Of a stretch of 64,000 nt of DNA, positions 34,201 to 43,025 are shown piece by piece (within the stretch, counting starts at the first letter, position 1; each line of letters begins with the position of its first letter). The notes beneath the pieces are model-generated. The model was not told where the DNA came from and did no database searches. It was given only the letters and a program-made list of their open reading frames with translations. The translations under genes were made by a program, and so were the position numbers. The stretch lies in the IMG/VR virus record IMGVR_UViG_3300021599_001018, positions 1 through 64,000 of that record; one strand, 5' to 3'. Source of the DNA: a virus.

Positions 34201-35924
34201 CCTTTCTTTTGTTTTTTACTTGCTTCCCAAGATTTTTCAAAAAGCTTTTTTTCTTCGTGTGGTAGTGCACCTGTATCTGAAAATACGGGTTTTTTCTCTG
34301 TTTTTGGTCTACCTTTTTTATCCGTATCTTGTACAGGATTTCCCTTATCATCTTTAACCGTATGGCCGTGCTTATCTTTTTTGAAAACCGGCACATCTTC
34401 CATAACAGCTTTTCCTTTTGAATCTTTTTTAGCAAAATCAGACCAATGAGCATCTCTACCCTTTTCATCTTTAACAGATCCAATTTTACCAGTTGTAGCT
34501 AAAGATTTAACAGCGCTAAAACTATCACCAATCATTTCTTTCTTATGGTGTAACATATGTTTAACTCCGTTTCCAAGTGCTTTAGCTCCGCTTTTTAATT
34601 TATCCATCAATCCCTTTCTTTCGGGAGATTTTGGATTATTTAATGAATCAATTGCCTTACTATCTTCGCTACTCAAATTAGACTTTTCTTTATCTAATTG
34701 TTGCTTTATATCCGATTCGTGCTTTTCTTGAGGCGTTTGTTCGGCCGCTGATTTTAATTCAGATCCGCTTAATTTATTTGGTTCAGGTTTATTAGCGCCG
34801 GCTTCGGGTTCTTTACCACCTTTTTCCGTTTCACCTTTTTCATCGCCTTCTTTACTTTTTTCTCCTTCGGGCTTTTCTTTTTTTGCCGTTGGTTCAGGTT
34901 TTTCCTGGCCAATCATTTTTTTAGCTTCTATATGAGCTGGGTGGTCTTTTTTTAATCTTAATGCATCTCTAACTTTTATTTTACCATCACTACCATCGGC
35001 TTTTTTATAACTTATTTCCTTATCCATTACAGGATTTTCTGCTTCGCCAAAATAGCTTTCTATAAATTCATTAAATACCTCTTCGGTTACTATATTTGAT
35101 ATAATTTCTGCAATAGGATTGTAAACATATTTTTTATGAGAATCTTCATCATCCTTTTTATGTAACTTTTTACTTAATTTAGATACATCTTTTGGGTCGG
35201 GTGCTCCACCTATATATCCTTGAGGCGAAACCAATCCTACAAATGCTCCACCTGGCAATCCTTCTTCAACTTCTTCATCATCGGATTTTTTAACAGGTGA
35301 TGGACCGAAATCGCCGGCCATACCTGTTCCTCTTAATGCGCCATATTCATTAAGTCCTTTTATCTTTTTTGTTATCATGTCAAATATCTTCTGATTAAAT
35401 TTTGGATAAGCAACTAAAAAGAATTTCTTAGCTTTTTCAATATCATCACTTCCTAAATTATTACGAACATCTGTACCGCTTATCGGGTTTGGTTCCGGTG
35501 GTACTGCATACACATATCCAATTTCGTCATACCCGTACCCCGATTTACCCTTGTACGGCTTAAAGTATTTTCCTTGAAGCCTATCCGAATCCTTCTCACC
35601 AACAGCTGCGATATATTGTGTTGTTTGTCCATCGAATTTTTTAAGTATTTCGGTTGGTTGATATGGGTTACGAATTTGTACAAACTTATCATCAGGTATA
35701 CCAAACATTGTGGTTACAATCTTCTTCTTTTCGGAAAAGTTAAAGGGAGACTTAGTTCCACTTGTATCATTTGAAGTTCCTATATAAACATTGCCAGCAC
35801 CAAACTTACTTACAAGTTTTTTATAAGATGCATAATGTCCTCTATGAAATGGTTGAAAGCGACCAGAATATACTACTACTGTTTTTGTCACTTTGGGTTT
35901 ATCTACTTCGTTTAATAAATTCAT
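31269..35924 (-). CDS. 1551-residue multidomain protein: NMNAT-like, HExxH protease, KxDG ligase-like
   Basis: Residues about 14-195 form a nucleotidylyltransferase of the HIGH type: GRFQPFHRGH (21-30) and ISGTDVR (148-154), the signatures of NMN adenylyltransferases. A Lys/Glu-rich linker and a Gly/Ala-rich hydrophobic stretch (about 580-670) follow. A zinc-protease-like segment has AHELVH (His800, Glu801, His804). The last 330 residues start GGAYGHMSHPFDD and contain EKTDGQALAISW (Lys1264, Asp1266, Gly1267), RNKGH, FMNLEVIWP and LEFKL, resembling motifs I to IV of polynucleotide ligases. It begins MNLLNE and has several (L/I)-x-E triplets between domains, so the prohead protease might cut it. 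A virion-carried enzyme set is a reasonable guess; activities are untested. Confidence 0.78.
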   Translation of the reverse strand: MNLLNEVDKPKVTKTVVVYSGRFQPFHRGHYASYKKLVSKFGAGNVYIGTSNDTSGTKSPFNFSEKKKIVTTMFGIPDDKFVQIRNPYQPTEILKKFDGQTTQYIAAVGEKDSDRLQGKYFKPYKGKSGYGYDEIGYVYAVPPEPNPISGTDVRNNLGSDDIEKAKKFFLVAYPKFNQKIFDMITKKIKGLNEYGALRGTGMAGDFGPSPVKKSDDEEVEEGLPGGAFVGLVSPQGYIGGAPDPKDVSKLSKKLHKKDDEDSHKKYVYNPIAEIISNIVTEEVFNEFIESYFGEAENPVMDKEISYKKADGSDGKIKVRDALRLKKDHPAHIEAKKMIGQEKPEPTAKKEKPEGEKSKEGDEKGETEKGGKEPEAGANKPEPNKLSGSELKSAAEQTPQEKHESDIKQQLDKEKSNLSSEDSKAIDSLNNPKSPERKGLMDKLKSGAKALGNGVKHMLHHKKEMIGDSFSAVKSLATTGKIGSVKDEKGRDAHWSDFAKKDSKGKAVMEDVPVFKKDKHGHTVKDDKGNPVQDTDKKGRPKTEKKPVFSDTGALPHEEKKLFEKSWEASKKQKKGLVGLAKETALLVGSIAVTGGIMGGASAAAKGAGVGGVLKGAGAKIAYKFGGGHFGSYLAKDIVKHSAFESLGASGLQASAGGIALGAAGIFEITGNDKIDSKKFMQNYIAKTIETIKNYKLSDKQIIDAIKRYKKEEPKLKATSNASDLLKEEAISKSKVENIADFVKYSTERLKLKNKPKVKLLLGRQYAEQNSSLGGYSPETKDIVVVVPKRMTADICRTIAHELVHRKQDEMGLVGNSAEAGKTGSPVENQANAVAGILLRDYGKKNKQIYAEGAIISEVSRLSVSDSDRPDGAYLPKGAKRKLGANDGVNLSDHWFHNGGYIQLEFPEADQILGDDDANQIIVKYVTKNVPRMTGEPTKFTKNPEKTKIINEMSRNDIHFKNIFQYWRDGSAKEKQKIAYVVTGNKFAKSKEIVKALMELDYDEIKELEDELKISPFNEHSEAGGWVGPNAGPWVDDETAEDINVPVNPGDEVLMGKFKNKRVTVKDIGSDKHGMPTINGKQATTFRTINEGNYIVGSMQNDQSFRSPYTDKWERFDDRAKTHAEIVGFTVHSHTSDHYPQKKNGVVMPSRNPSEENGPGKRWIHPVKGIEYEIDKKIKWEMYPFNSRPQAYKPPPAVGTQVNIFNYTAPNMIKENMEETKQLIMEGGAYGHMSHPFDDMNLTFGDLKDIIGKALDGELGIVREKTDGQALAISWKNGRLIAARNKGHLANAGASAMGIEDVATKFANRGGLTDAYNFAMRDLTVAIGGLSEKQKEKIFQNGKCFMNLEVIWPTSVNVIPYGQSLLIFHNTTCYDETGKAIAADQTAARTLAGMIKQVNADVQSKYTIQGPPVTEIPKSKELSSKKGKYLSKLSKLQSKFGLSDSDTVSVYHQSWWENFIDTKAPVKVDKITKEALVRRWAFGDKSFKINTISNPELKKWADDNDKVNVIKQQKDNVKPFEEIFLGVGADVLEFKLTGTFAPLNQILGIFYE

Positions 35925-35928
35925 ACTA

Positions 35929-35953
35929 ATAAATATATTTCAGTAATAAATAT
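35929..35953 (-). promoter_or_regulatory. two ATATTTAT octamers
   Basis: Copies at 35929-35936 and 35946-35953 lie 4 and 21 bases upstream of the ATG at 35924. The distal one has the usual spacing. This is the only start with two copies. Confidence 0.55.
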
Positions 35954-35978
35954 CTAATCTAAACACAAAAACGGGCAT

Positions 35979-36043
35979 AGTGCTGTCAGTGCTTTTAGTT
36001 TTTACAGTTTATTTTATTTTTAACTTACAGTGCTTTAAGTGCT
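35979..36043. repeat. two pairs of AGTGCT direct repeats, 50 bp apart
   Basis: AGTGCT occurs at 35979, 35988, 36029 and 36038 on the plus strand: two pairs with 9-bp periodicity, the pairs exactly 50 bp apart. They fill a 178-bp gap between two genes, which otherwise holds only the promoter octamers and A/T-rich DNA. Spacing suggests a protein-binding array (operator, or replication or packaging site). Confidence 0.55.
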
Positions 36044-36102
36044 GATCATTGTCGTTGATTAAAAACTCAAACATAAGTAAAATTTTTTGATTTACCAAAT
36101 TA

Positions 36103-39100
36103 TTAGTTACACGCTGGTAAAATACCTGCTAGAGTTGGGTCAGTAAATCCTGATCGGCCGCATTGGGTTGGCGCATATCCCCAAATACCAGAAATAGTTA
36201 TAACTTCACTACCAGCTGGCGAAGGATTTGATAGAGTTTCTAATGGATGATTACTCGTATCCTGAGAGCATACTTGAATACCTTCCGGCCCAATTACTCC
36301 AACTGGTAAAATTACACCAGGATCGTATGTTTCTCCTTGACAAGCCGATGGATTACTTAAATCATTTGAAATTACGCTAGAATAAGCTACAAGAGCTGAA
36401 GAAGGGATAGTTGCCGTTCCCGCATTTCCAACCAATTCAAGTCTATAACTACCAATCCATCCTTGCGGAACATCGTGTGAATAAATAGGAGAAACCGTAG
36501 TAGTACCCAATGCATACCAAGTTGGATAACTATATCTTATACTTCCATCGGAATTATACAATACAACTCTATATCCCCATCTATTTCCACCCGAAACACC
36601 ACCTATATCATCATAATACTGAACATTTATTGTAGTTAAAGGATTGGCTACTGTACCCGATAGAGTTTGATTTACAGTAGTCGCTCCGTAAGTTGTTGCA
36701 TTTGTTGTAGTCAATGTTGTATTATAACTTCCTACATCCAGTCCATCTTTTAACCTATAATAAAAAATACCAGAACTTAACCCACCTATTATTCTACCAA
36801 AATCACTAAATGATAAATTAACTGAATTACTCCACGGGCCGCCGCTTGTTGGTGCCACTTCAAAATCGGTTGGATTACTTAAAGTTAATGTCAATATACC
36901 TGTTTCGCTTGTTAAGTTACCGGCTGTTATTGATGAACTTCTTCTGTTTGTCGATGCGCTAAACCCACCTTGATTGTAAGTAACCGATGGAATAATTGCA
37001 CTAAATAATATAAATGGTACAGTAAAATATCTAAATTCATTATGTTCTGTTGTTACAACGCCACCAAAACATTTTTTTATTATTCTAAAATCAATAAAAT
37101 CATAGTCTAGCCCATTTTGAACTTGTACATACCAACCTCCTCCGTAATTGGAAGCTGGTTGATATTGATATTGTGGACAAATTCCACTTATACTTGAGCT
37201 TACGCAATTAAGAGCATATGGTGCACCAAAATACCAATCATTAGAACCATCTGGTTTGAAATCTAATAACCATTCGGTATCAGGAGATATATTTGATATA
37301 TCAACATAATATCTATCCACATCGATGACTCTGCCTATATAACTAACAGATAGTATTATAGGCTGTGCACAACCTAAATAATTTGTATAATCGGATCCAA
37401 TTACAAATCTAGCATTTTGTGGTCTGTTTGTATTACTAGATTGGTGTACTCTATAAGTTATATAACCAACCCTCCTTTCTCCGGGTGGGCTTGTATTTGG
37501 TTTTATTTTACTTGCAAAATTAGCATAAGAAAGTTTTGCAAACACATCCGGTCCGCTATTAGCATCGTTATTTATTATTTCAATCAATTTTCCAGGATAT
37601 TGGAAACCATCTGCAACATCGGTTTCTTCAATTTTAATACCATCTCTATCATATGCGGTTGCAGAAGAACTATCAAATGTTAATGGTAATTGTATAAGAT
37701 TTACACTTGATGTAATACTGATTGCCGCTGGAGAGGATGATACAGCAGTTGGCGATATATCAAAATATGCGTTATACAATAAAGATGGTGTGACTTGTAG
37801 AGATGTAGCAGGAATAATACCAGAACTTCCACTTGCATTAAATGTAAACCTTATTCCAGGTATAATATCGTTACCTCCACCAAATCTTATTGTTTTTTCT
37901 AATGTTATAGGAACATATGTATAGTTTATATCAAATAATTCAAAACGAAAATCAAATGATTCACTTGGAATCTGAATGTTTGGCTTTGTTAAAAATGTTA
38001 ATTCATTTGGATTAAATGCTGTTTGAGCCGCAGCTTTTAATGATATATCTGCTAGCTCCCAATTACCATTTCTAACAATAAATGAAACTCTACCATTACC
38101 ATCGTTATCTGCCTTAAAATTTATAGATTGCTTTTCATACCTTTGAAATTCTGTTCCAGATAATGTACCTATTTTTTTACCATAAGGGATTTCAGTAATT
38201 GTGTTATTAAATGCAGATCCGGTTATATATACATCTAAAAGTCCTTTATTTGAAAAATTGTTGTTTTTACTAAATACAGTATTATAATTAAGTATATACT
38301 CCGTATCTTTTGTAAATGCTATATCATTTTTACTTAAAAATGCAAAAATACCATTTGAACCTTCTATTTCATTCAATGGCTCTAAAAAAACGGCATTAAC
38401 TAAATTATCTGTGGTACTTAATGTAGCATTACCATTACCATCAAGTGATGCTGATGACCAAAATTCGGTTATAACATTGGCAATGGTAAATTCTCCTGTT
38501 TTTTTATTTATTTGACCTTCAGGCGCAAAAAAATCAGTTTGTAATAATTCATTTTCTTCTAAAACAATATCTTCAAGTACAGAAAATCCCTTTAATTCAT
38601 TACGACTTTTTGCAAAAACTTTTAATCGGTAAATATCTCCACTAAAAGTTTCTAAATCTTTTACATTGATAGATGCGTATGATGAACTCAAGTTTGATAC
38701 ACTGGTTGTAGAAGTTTCATATGTTGTATCAAATTCACCCAAAGCGATATTTTTAATTTGACTACGCTCTGTTGCTGTTCTTAATGAAACAAATGGAATA
38801 TCTACTATTGCTCTAAAACGATCAACTAGTTCTGTAATTACAGGTGTGTATGATGATGAATTTGAAAAAAGCTCACCATTTACGGAATATATGTTAGCTA
38901 CATTTATAGGCCGTCCAACTGACCTTTTATCAAATGGAGTTGCTGCAATATCTAACAAAGTAGGCGTATTACTTATGAAACTAGCCGATGTGGGATTTAT
39001 ACTAACGATTTCATACCTTATAGGGCCGTTGTATGGATATTCTGTATTTGCTGGAGGAAATATAGCAACTCCTCTAAAATAGCCGGATGAAATATCTTGA

Positions 39101-39627
39101 GCATTCGTCCTAGTATATATTGGTAATAATCTTTCTTGAATATCAATTTTAGGTCTACGATATAACCTTATTGGAGTTGTATTGGCAATGAATGGATTTA
39201 CATTTACCGTCTTTTGCCATTTAACATTTATTTTACCACGCCATTCATCGGGTATAGGTCTAATAATTCCGTTATCATCCCATTCCTTTAATTCCCCAAC
39301 TATTGTTATTGTTGCAGGACCAAAAAGCGTGTCATCGTATACATGAATTGACACAGGCTTAGCTACACCTTCATAATAATCTGTTGGATTACCTCCAGCC
39401 GGCTCACTATAAATTATGTTTCCATTAGAGTCTTTAACCTCAATAAACAAATAAGAACCTTCTCTTAATTCAAGAGAACCCTGTATAAGAAATGCATTCT
39501 TACCACCCGTTAATGTATCTTGCAGTTGAGTTACCTTAAAATATCGGCTTGTTGGGTTTGTATCATTTATTAGTACCTTAAATACATCTAAATGTAACGG
39601 AAAAGATGACTTCTTAATTATAGACAT
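36103..39627 (-). CDS. large tail structural protein (1174 residues)
   Basis: The protein is a chain of beta-rich modules. Its N-terminus (FPLHLDVFKVLINDTN, LRPKIDIQERLLP-like blocks) and the segment GRVSFIVRNGNWELADISL resemble uncharacterised tail proteins of marine T4-like phages. The C-terminal 300 residues contain immunoglobulin/fibronectin-like repeats (SSSITAGNLTSETGILTLTL) and four cysteines near the end. It is transcribed from its own promoter octamer and ends in the gap with the AGTGCT repeats. It could be a baseplate or fibre-connecting adhesin; precise role unknown. Confidence 0.68.
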   Translation of the reverse strand: MSIIKKSSFPLHLDVFKVLINDTNPTSRYFKVTQLQDTLTGGKNAFLIQGSLELREGSYLFIEVKDSNGNIIYSEPAGGNPTDYYEGVAKPVSIHVYDDTLFGPATITIVGELKEWDDNGIIRPIPDEWRGKINVKWQKTVNVNPFIANTTPIRLYRRPKIDIQERLLPIYTRTNAQDISSGYFRGVAIFPPANTEYPYNGPIRYEIVSINPTSASFISNTPTLLDIAATPFDKRSVGRPINVANIYSVNGELFSNSSSYTPVITELVDRFRAIVDIPFVSLRTATERSQIKNIALGEFDTTYETSTTSVSNLSSSYASINVKDLETFSGDIYRLKVFAKSRNELKGFSVLEDIVLEENELLQTDFFAPEGQINKKTGEFTIANVITEFWSSASLDGNGNATLSTTDNLVNAVFLEPLNEIEGSNGIFAFLSKNDIAFTKDTEYILNYNTVFSKNNNFSNKGLLDVYITGSAFNNTITEIPYGKKIGTLSGTEFQRYEKQSINFKADNDGNGRVSFIVRNGNWELADISLKAAAQTAFNPNELTFLTKPNIQIPSESFDFRFELFDINYTYVPITLEKTIRFGGGNDIIPGIRFTFNASGSSGIIPATSLQVTPSLLYNAYFDISPTAVSSSPAAISITSSVNLIQLPLTFDSSSATAYDRDGIKIEETDVADGFQYPGKLIEIINNDANSGPDVFAKLSYANFASKIKPNTSPPGERRVGYITYRVHQSSNTNRPQNARFVIGSDYTNYLGCAQPIILSVSYIGRVIDVDRYYVDISNISPDTEWLLDFKPDGSNDWYFGAPYALNCVSSSISGICPQYQYQPASNYGGGWYVQVQNGLDYDFIDFRIIKKCFGGVVTTEHNEFRYFTVPFILFSAIIPSVTYNQGGFSASTNRRSSSITAGNLTSETGILTLTLSNPTDFEVAPTSGGPWSNSVNLSFSDFGRIIGGLSSGIFYYRLKDGLDVGSYNTTLTTTNATTYGATTVNQTLSGTVANPLTTINVQYYDDIGGVSGGNRWGYRVVLYNSDGSIRYSYPTWYALGTTTVSPIYSHDVPQGWIGSYRLELVGNAGTATIPSSALVAYSSVISNDLSNPSACQGETYDPGVILPVGVIGPEGIQVCSQDTSNHPLETLSNPSPAGSEVITISGIWGYAPTQCGRSGFTDPTLAGILPACN

Positions 39628-39644
39628 TCAGTATTTCTTTTTGA

Positions 39645-39652
39645 ATAAATAT
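39645..39652 (-). promoter_or_regulatory. putative late promoter octamer ATATTTAT
   Basis: It lies 17 bases upstream of the ATG at 39627, in the divergent gap shared with the plus-strand gene at 39725. Confidence 0.6.
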
Positions 39653-39724
39653 CGTAAAAAAAATAATACAAATACTTATATATGTATAGAAAACTAAAAA
39701 ATACTAAAATAAAATAAAATAGTT

Positions 39725-39901
39725 ATGGCTTACGCAATGTTACAAATTAAAAAAGAAACTCACGAAATTCTTAAAAAGTATTGTGAAGAACATGGGTTCA
39801 AAATGGGTAGTCTTGTCGAAAACCTAATTCGTAAGCATGTTGGCATTGAAAAGCCAAAACCGATAAAATCGGAAAGTAAGATTAAAAATCAATCTTACTA
39901 A
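39725..39901 (+). CDS. small ribbon-helix-helix-like protein, the only plus-strand gene
   Basis: This 58-residue reading frame starts at ATG 39725 after an A-rich leader (AAAATAAAATAAAATAG). The N-terminal strand AYAMLQIKKETHEILKKYC, helix, turn (EEHGFKMG) and second helix (SLVENLIRKHVG) follow the Arc/CopG/MetJ fold: one beta strand and two helices. Such dimers bind DNA as repressors. The last 20 bases overlap the end of the converging recombination nuclease gene. It is transcribed divergently from the 36103-39627 tail gene, so it could regulate that gap or act early in infection. Function inferred from fold pattern only. Confidence 0.7.
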   Translation: MAYAMLQIKKETHEILKKYCEEHGFKMGSLVENLIRKHVGIEKPKPIKSESKIKNQSY

Positions 39902-42900
39902 ATCCCTCTACTCTTTTTATTTCAATAAGCCCATCTACAATATCACGCATTTGTTCCAAGTGAGAAATTACCCAAATGAAATCAAATTGGGTTTTAAGAT
40001 ATTGCATCATCATAAATAACGAAGAAAGATTATCAGAATCTAATGTACCAAATCCCTCATCTATAACAAGGAAATTAGGACGAGGTAGATTACATATATT
40101 GATTAGTGCAACTCTAATAGCAAGTCCGCTAATAAATTTCTCCATACCACTACACATTTCAAGAGGCCATTCCTGGTCATCATAAACAATCTTTGCGTTT
40201 ATATTTTTACCATCAACATCCATAACAATACCAAAATCTACAACCTGAGCAAGTATATTATTTACTTCGGTTTCTATAACTGGTAGAGCTTTACTAATCA
40301 ATTCATACGGAATACCATCACGCTTAACTGAATCCAAATAATAGGTGTATAGGCGGTTCTTCTCCTCCAAATCCTTAACTTCTATCATCCTAGCCTTTAT
40401 ACCCTCTATAAACGAATTTAATGAACCAATAGAGCCATTTAAGCCCGTTATATTGGAGTTTATTTCTTTAATCTTTTTATCCGTATCGGTTTTTAAGATT
40501 TCTAATTTATCAATTTTTTCTTGAATTGATTTATTCCGTTTTATCAAGTCCTCATTATCGTTATACCTCTTAATATCCGCCTCTACATTTTGTAATTGTG
40601 TTTCATACAATTGCTTTTTAGTTTCTAAACCTTTGTATTCGGCTTCTGCTTTCTCTTTGATTACTATTCCCTTTTGGTATTTGGCTTTCAATTCAACCAA
40701 CTCATCCCATTGTTCATCTACATCGGAAATATAGCTTGCCTGTTGGATAATTGATTGTTGCTTATTACCTAACATACTCAATTCTTCCTCTTGCTCTTTA
40801 ACTTTCTCTTTGGTAGAAATAGCATCTTTTACAAAAACATTACTTGTACAAAACCGGCAATTAGGGTCGTACTCATGCTTTTCAAGGTGAGATAATTTTT
40901 CTTTATTTGCTTTAATTGATTGTTCAAGTAATTCTATTTTGTGTTCGGTATCTGATAGTTCCGATTTGTAATCATCCCATTCACGCTTCGCATCTTCTAT
41001 TGGTTTATCGTTAATAGTTTTATTCCTCTCAATAGATTCGGATATTTCTGTTAATAAGTTTTTGTATTCCGTTATCTTATTTCCTTTGTTTGTCTTTTCA
41101 ATTTCAATACCCAATACATTTTCCTCTATTTCTTTTTTAGACTTGTTAAGATTATCTATATCCAAACTAGAATCTATTGGTGCAAGTTCTTTTGTTAAAT
41201 CGAGTATATCTTCTAACACTTGATTTTTACTATCCGAAACATCATCTAATAATTCTTGCTGTATTTTTAACTCACCCTTTTTGGTTTTTAATTCTTTAAG
41301 CTTTTCGGAAAGTTCTGTTGTGAAATCCGTTTTCTTAAAGTTCTTAATCAATACTGAAACCTCTTTAATATCCTCACTGGCCGTTTCATATAGTTTATCA
41401 AATATATTCAATCCCATAAATTGAGCCAGTAACTCTTTTCTTTCAGATTGAGATTTATCAATGAATAGAGCATTGTTACCCTGTAATGAAAGGGCAGTTA
41501 ATACAAAATCTTCGTAAGTACCAACATATTGTTCAATTATCGTATTAGTATCACGTCTTTCCGTACCATTCAAAGATACCGCTTGACCATTTTCATTTCT
41601 CCAAAATTGGACATCAACTTTTACATTCTTACCTTTATTGATTGTACGAGCTTCTCTACGAATGTGGTAATCAATTCCATTTATTTGAAAATGTAATTGG
41701 CAATCAAATGTTGTTTTACGATTATTCAAAATGTATTGTGCTTTGAATGCTCTACTACATTTATCGTAAAGGCAGAAAGATATAGCATCAAATAAAGATG
41801 ATTTGCCGGAAGCGTTTGGAGCAAATAACCCCATTAAACCACTAACCTTTGTAAAATCAATCTTATTATCCTCACCATAGCTAAACATATTTGAAAATGT
41901 AAAGCTTATGGGTTTCCAATGTATATTTCTTTGTATTTCATCGTGTACAATACGACTATTTATATCTGTATTTATCTTTTCAATTCCTGCCAAATCTTCA
42001 TTCGTAACAAACGGCATCATTCGACTAACATAATCATTTAGTAATGAGTTTTGATAGTTAATATCCGTAATATCTTCAAAATCTAATTTGTTATTCCTAT
42101 CGCCGGTCTTTAATTTGGAAAGAGAGTCGGTACGAATAATTGTAAAATCATCTACACCATAACGCATTTTGATTTCGGTCATAACACGTTTCGTATCTGC
42201 GGTATCTGTGTTTGAAAGTCTAACACGAAGTCTTGGATATTTCGGCATATCCGATACAACCGGTACTACACCACTATTAACATCCAATGTATAATATCCA
42301 TAATCATTTTCTATATCCACTGCTTCAAATGTTTGTGTATCTAAATCCCAAACAAGAAAGCCGTGACTATGTAAGGTTTCACCAAAGTTCTGTTGTACCA
42401 ATGAGCCGGCATAAACCACTTTACAACCTTTCGGACTAATCAATTCCTGACGTTTATGAATATCACCCAATAGAGCCATATCATAACCATCGAAAATATC
42501 CGTTGTAAAATGGCGACTACTAACGACATAACCAATATCAGTTTGTGAGTTATCAACTGGTCCGTGGAATAAAGCAATTTTAGTTTTACCCGTAAGAGTA
42601 TCTGCTTTAGGCCAATTATCTTTATTATCAAAAATACTGAATACAGCAAAATCGACATCATCTATTGTATGGACTTGTGTATCTCTTAAATAATGAAAGT
42701 TTGGTAGGTCTAATGCATCCACAATAGGAGTAAGAACATCAAGCCTATCTGAGTTATTCATATTACAATCGTGATTACCGGCTATTAGTATTGTTGGGCA
42801 ATGTTTTGCACACTCTTTGAATAACCAACTTATTTCATTAACTAACTCCGGTGACATTTCTAATTTAGCATGGGCAATATCACCCGCCAAATAAATGATT

Positions 42901-43025
42901 GAATCTTCTGTTCCACTTTTACGAATTTCCGCAAACATTTTTTCAAACACCTGTCTATATTCTTTGTGCCTCTTTACATTACGAATATGTACATCTGCAA
43001 TATGGTAAATCTTTTTTAATTTCAT
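39882..43025 (-). CDS. fused gp47-gp46 (SbcD-SbcC, Mre11-Rad50) recombination nuclease
   Basis: Residues 1-340 are the Mre11/gp47 phosphoesterase: ADVHI, LAGDIAHAK, AGNHDCN (about 83-87), FHGPVDN, LGDIHKRQ. After a short linker comes the Rad50/gp46 ATPase: Walker A FAPNASGKSS (about 398-407), coiled-coil arms around a zinc hook NCRFCTS (about 720), the signature EMCSGMEKFISG (about 957) and Walker B FLVIDEGFGTLD (about 985). In T4 the two are separate genes whose products process DNA ends for recombination-dependent replication. At 1047 residues the fusion keeps all motifs. Its start overlaps the primase stop by four bases (ATGA coupling). Confidence 0.93.
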   Translation of the reverse strand: MKLKKIYHIADVHIRNVKRHKEYRQVFEKMFAEIRKSGTEDSIIYLAGDIAHAKLEMSPELVNEISWLFKECAKHCPTILIAGNHDCNMNNSDRLDVLTPIVDALDLPNFHYLRDTQVHTIDDVDFAVFSIFDNKDNWPKADTLTGKTKIALFHGPVDNSQTDIGYVVSSRHFTTDIFDGYDMALLGDIHKRQELISPKGCKVVYAGSLVQQNFGETLHSHGFLVWDLDTQTFEAVDIENDYGYYTLDVNSGVVPVVSDMPKYPRLRVRLSNTDTADTKRVMTEIKMRYGVDDFTIIRTDSLSKLKTGDRNNKLDFEDITDINYQNSLLNDYVSRMMPFVTNEDLAGIEKINTDINSRIVHDEIQRNIHWKPISFTFSNMFSYGEDNKIDFTKVSGLMGLFAPNASGKSSLFDAISFCLYDKCSRAFKAQYILNNRKTTFDCQLHFQINGIDYHIRREARTINKGKNVKVDVQFWRNENGQAVSLNGTERRDTNTIIEQYVGTYEDFVLTALSLQGNNALFIDKSQSERKELLAQFMGLNIFDKLYETASEDIKEVSVLIKNFKKTDFTTELSEKLKELKTKKGELKIQQELLDDVSDSKNQVLEDILDLTKELAPIDSSLDIDNLNKSKKEIEENVLGIEIEKTNKGNKITEYKNLLTEISESIERNKTINDKPIEDAKREWDDYKSELSDTEHKIELLEQSIKANKEKLSHLEKHEYDPNCRFCTSNVFVKDAISTKEKVKEQEEELSMLGNKQQSIIQQASYISDVDEQWDELVELKAKYQKGIVIKEKAEAEYKGLETKKQLYETQLQNVEADIKRYNDNEDLIKRNKSIQEKIDKLEILKTDTDKKIKEINSNITGLNGSIGSLNSFIEGIKARMIEVKDLEEKNRLYTYYLDSVKRDGIPYELISKALPVIETEVNNILAQVVDFGIVMDVDGKNINAKIVYDDQEWPLEMCSGMEKFISGLAIRVALINICNLPRPNFLVIDEGFGTLDSDNLSSLFMMMQYLKTQFDFIWVISHLEQMRDIVDGLIEIKRVEGFSKIDF

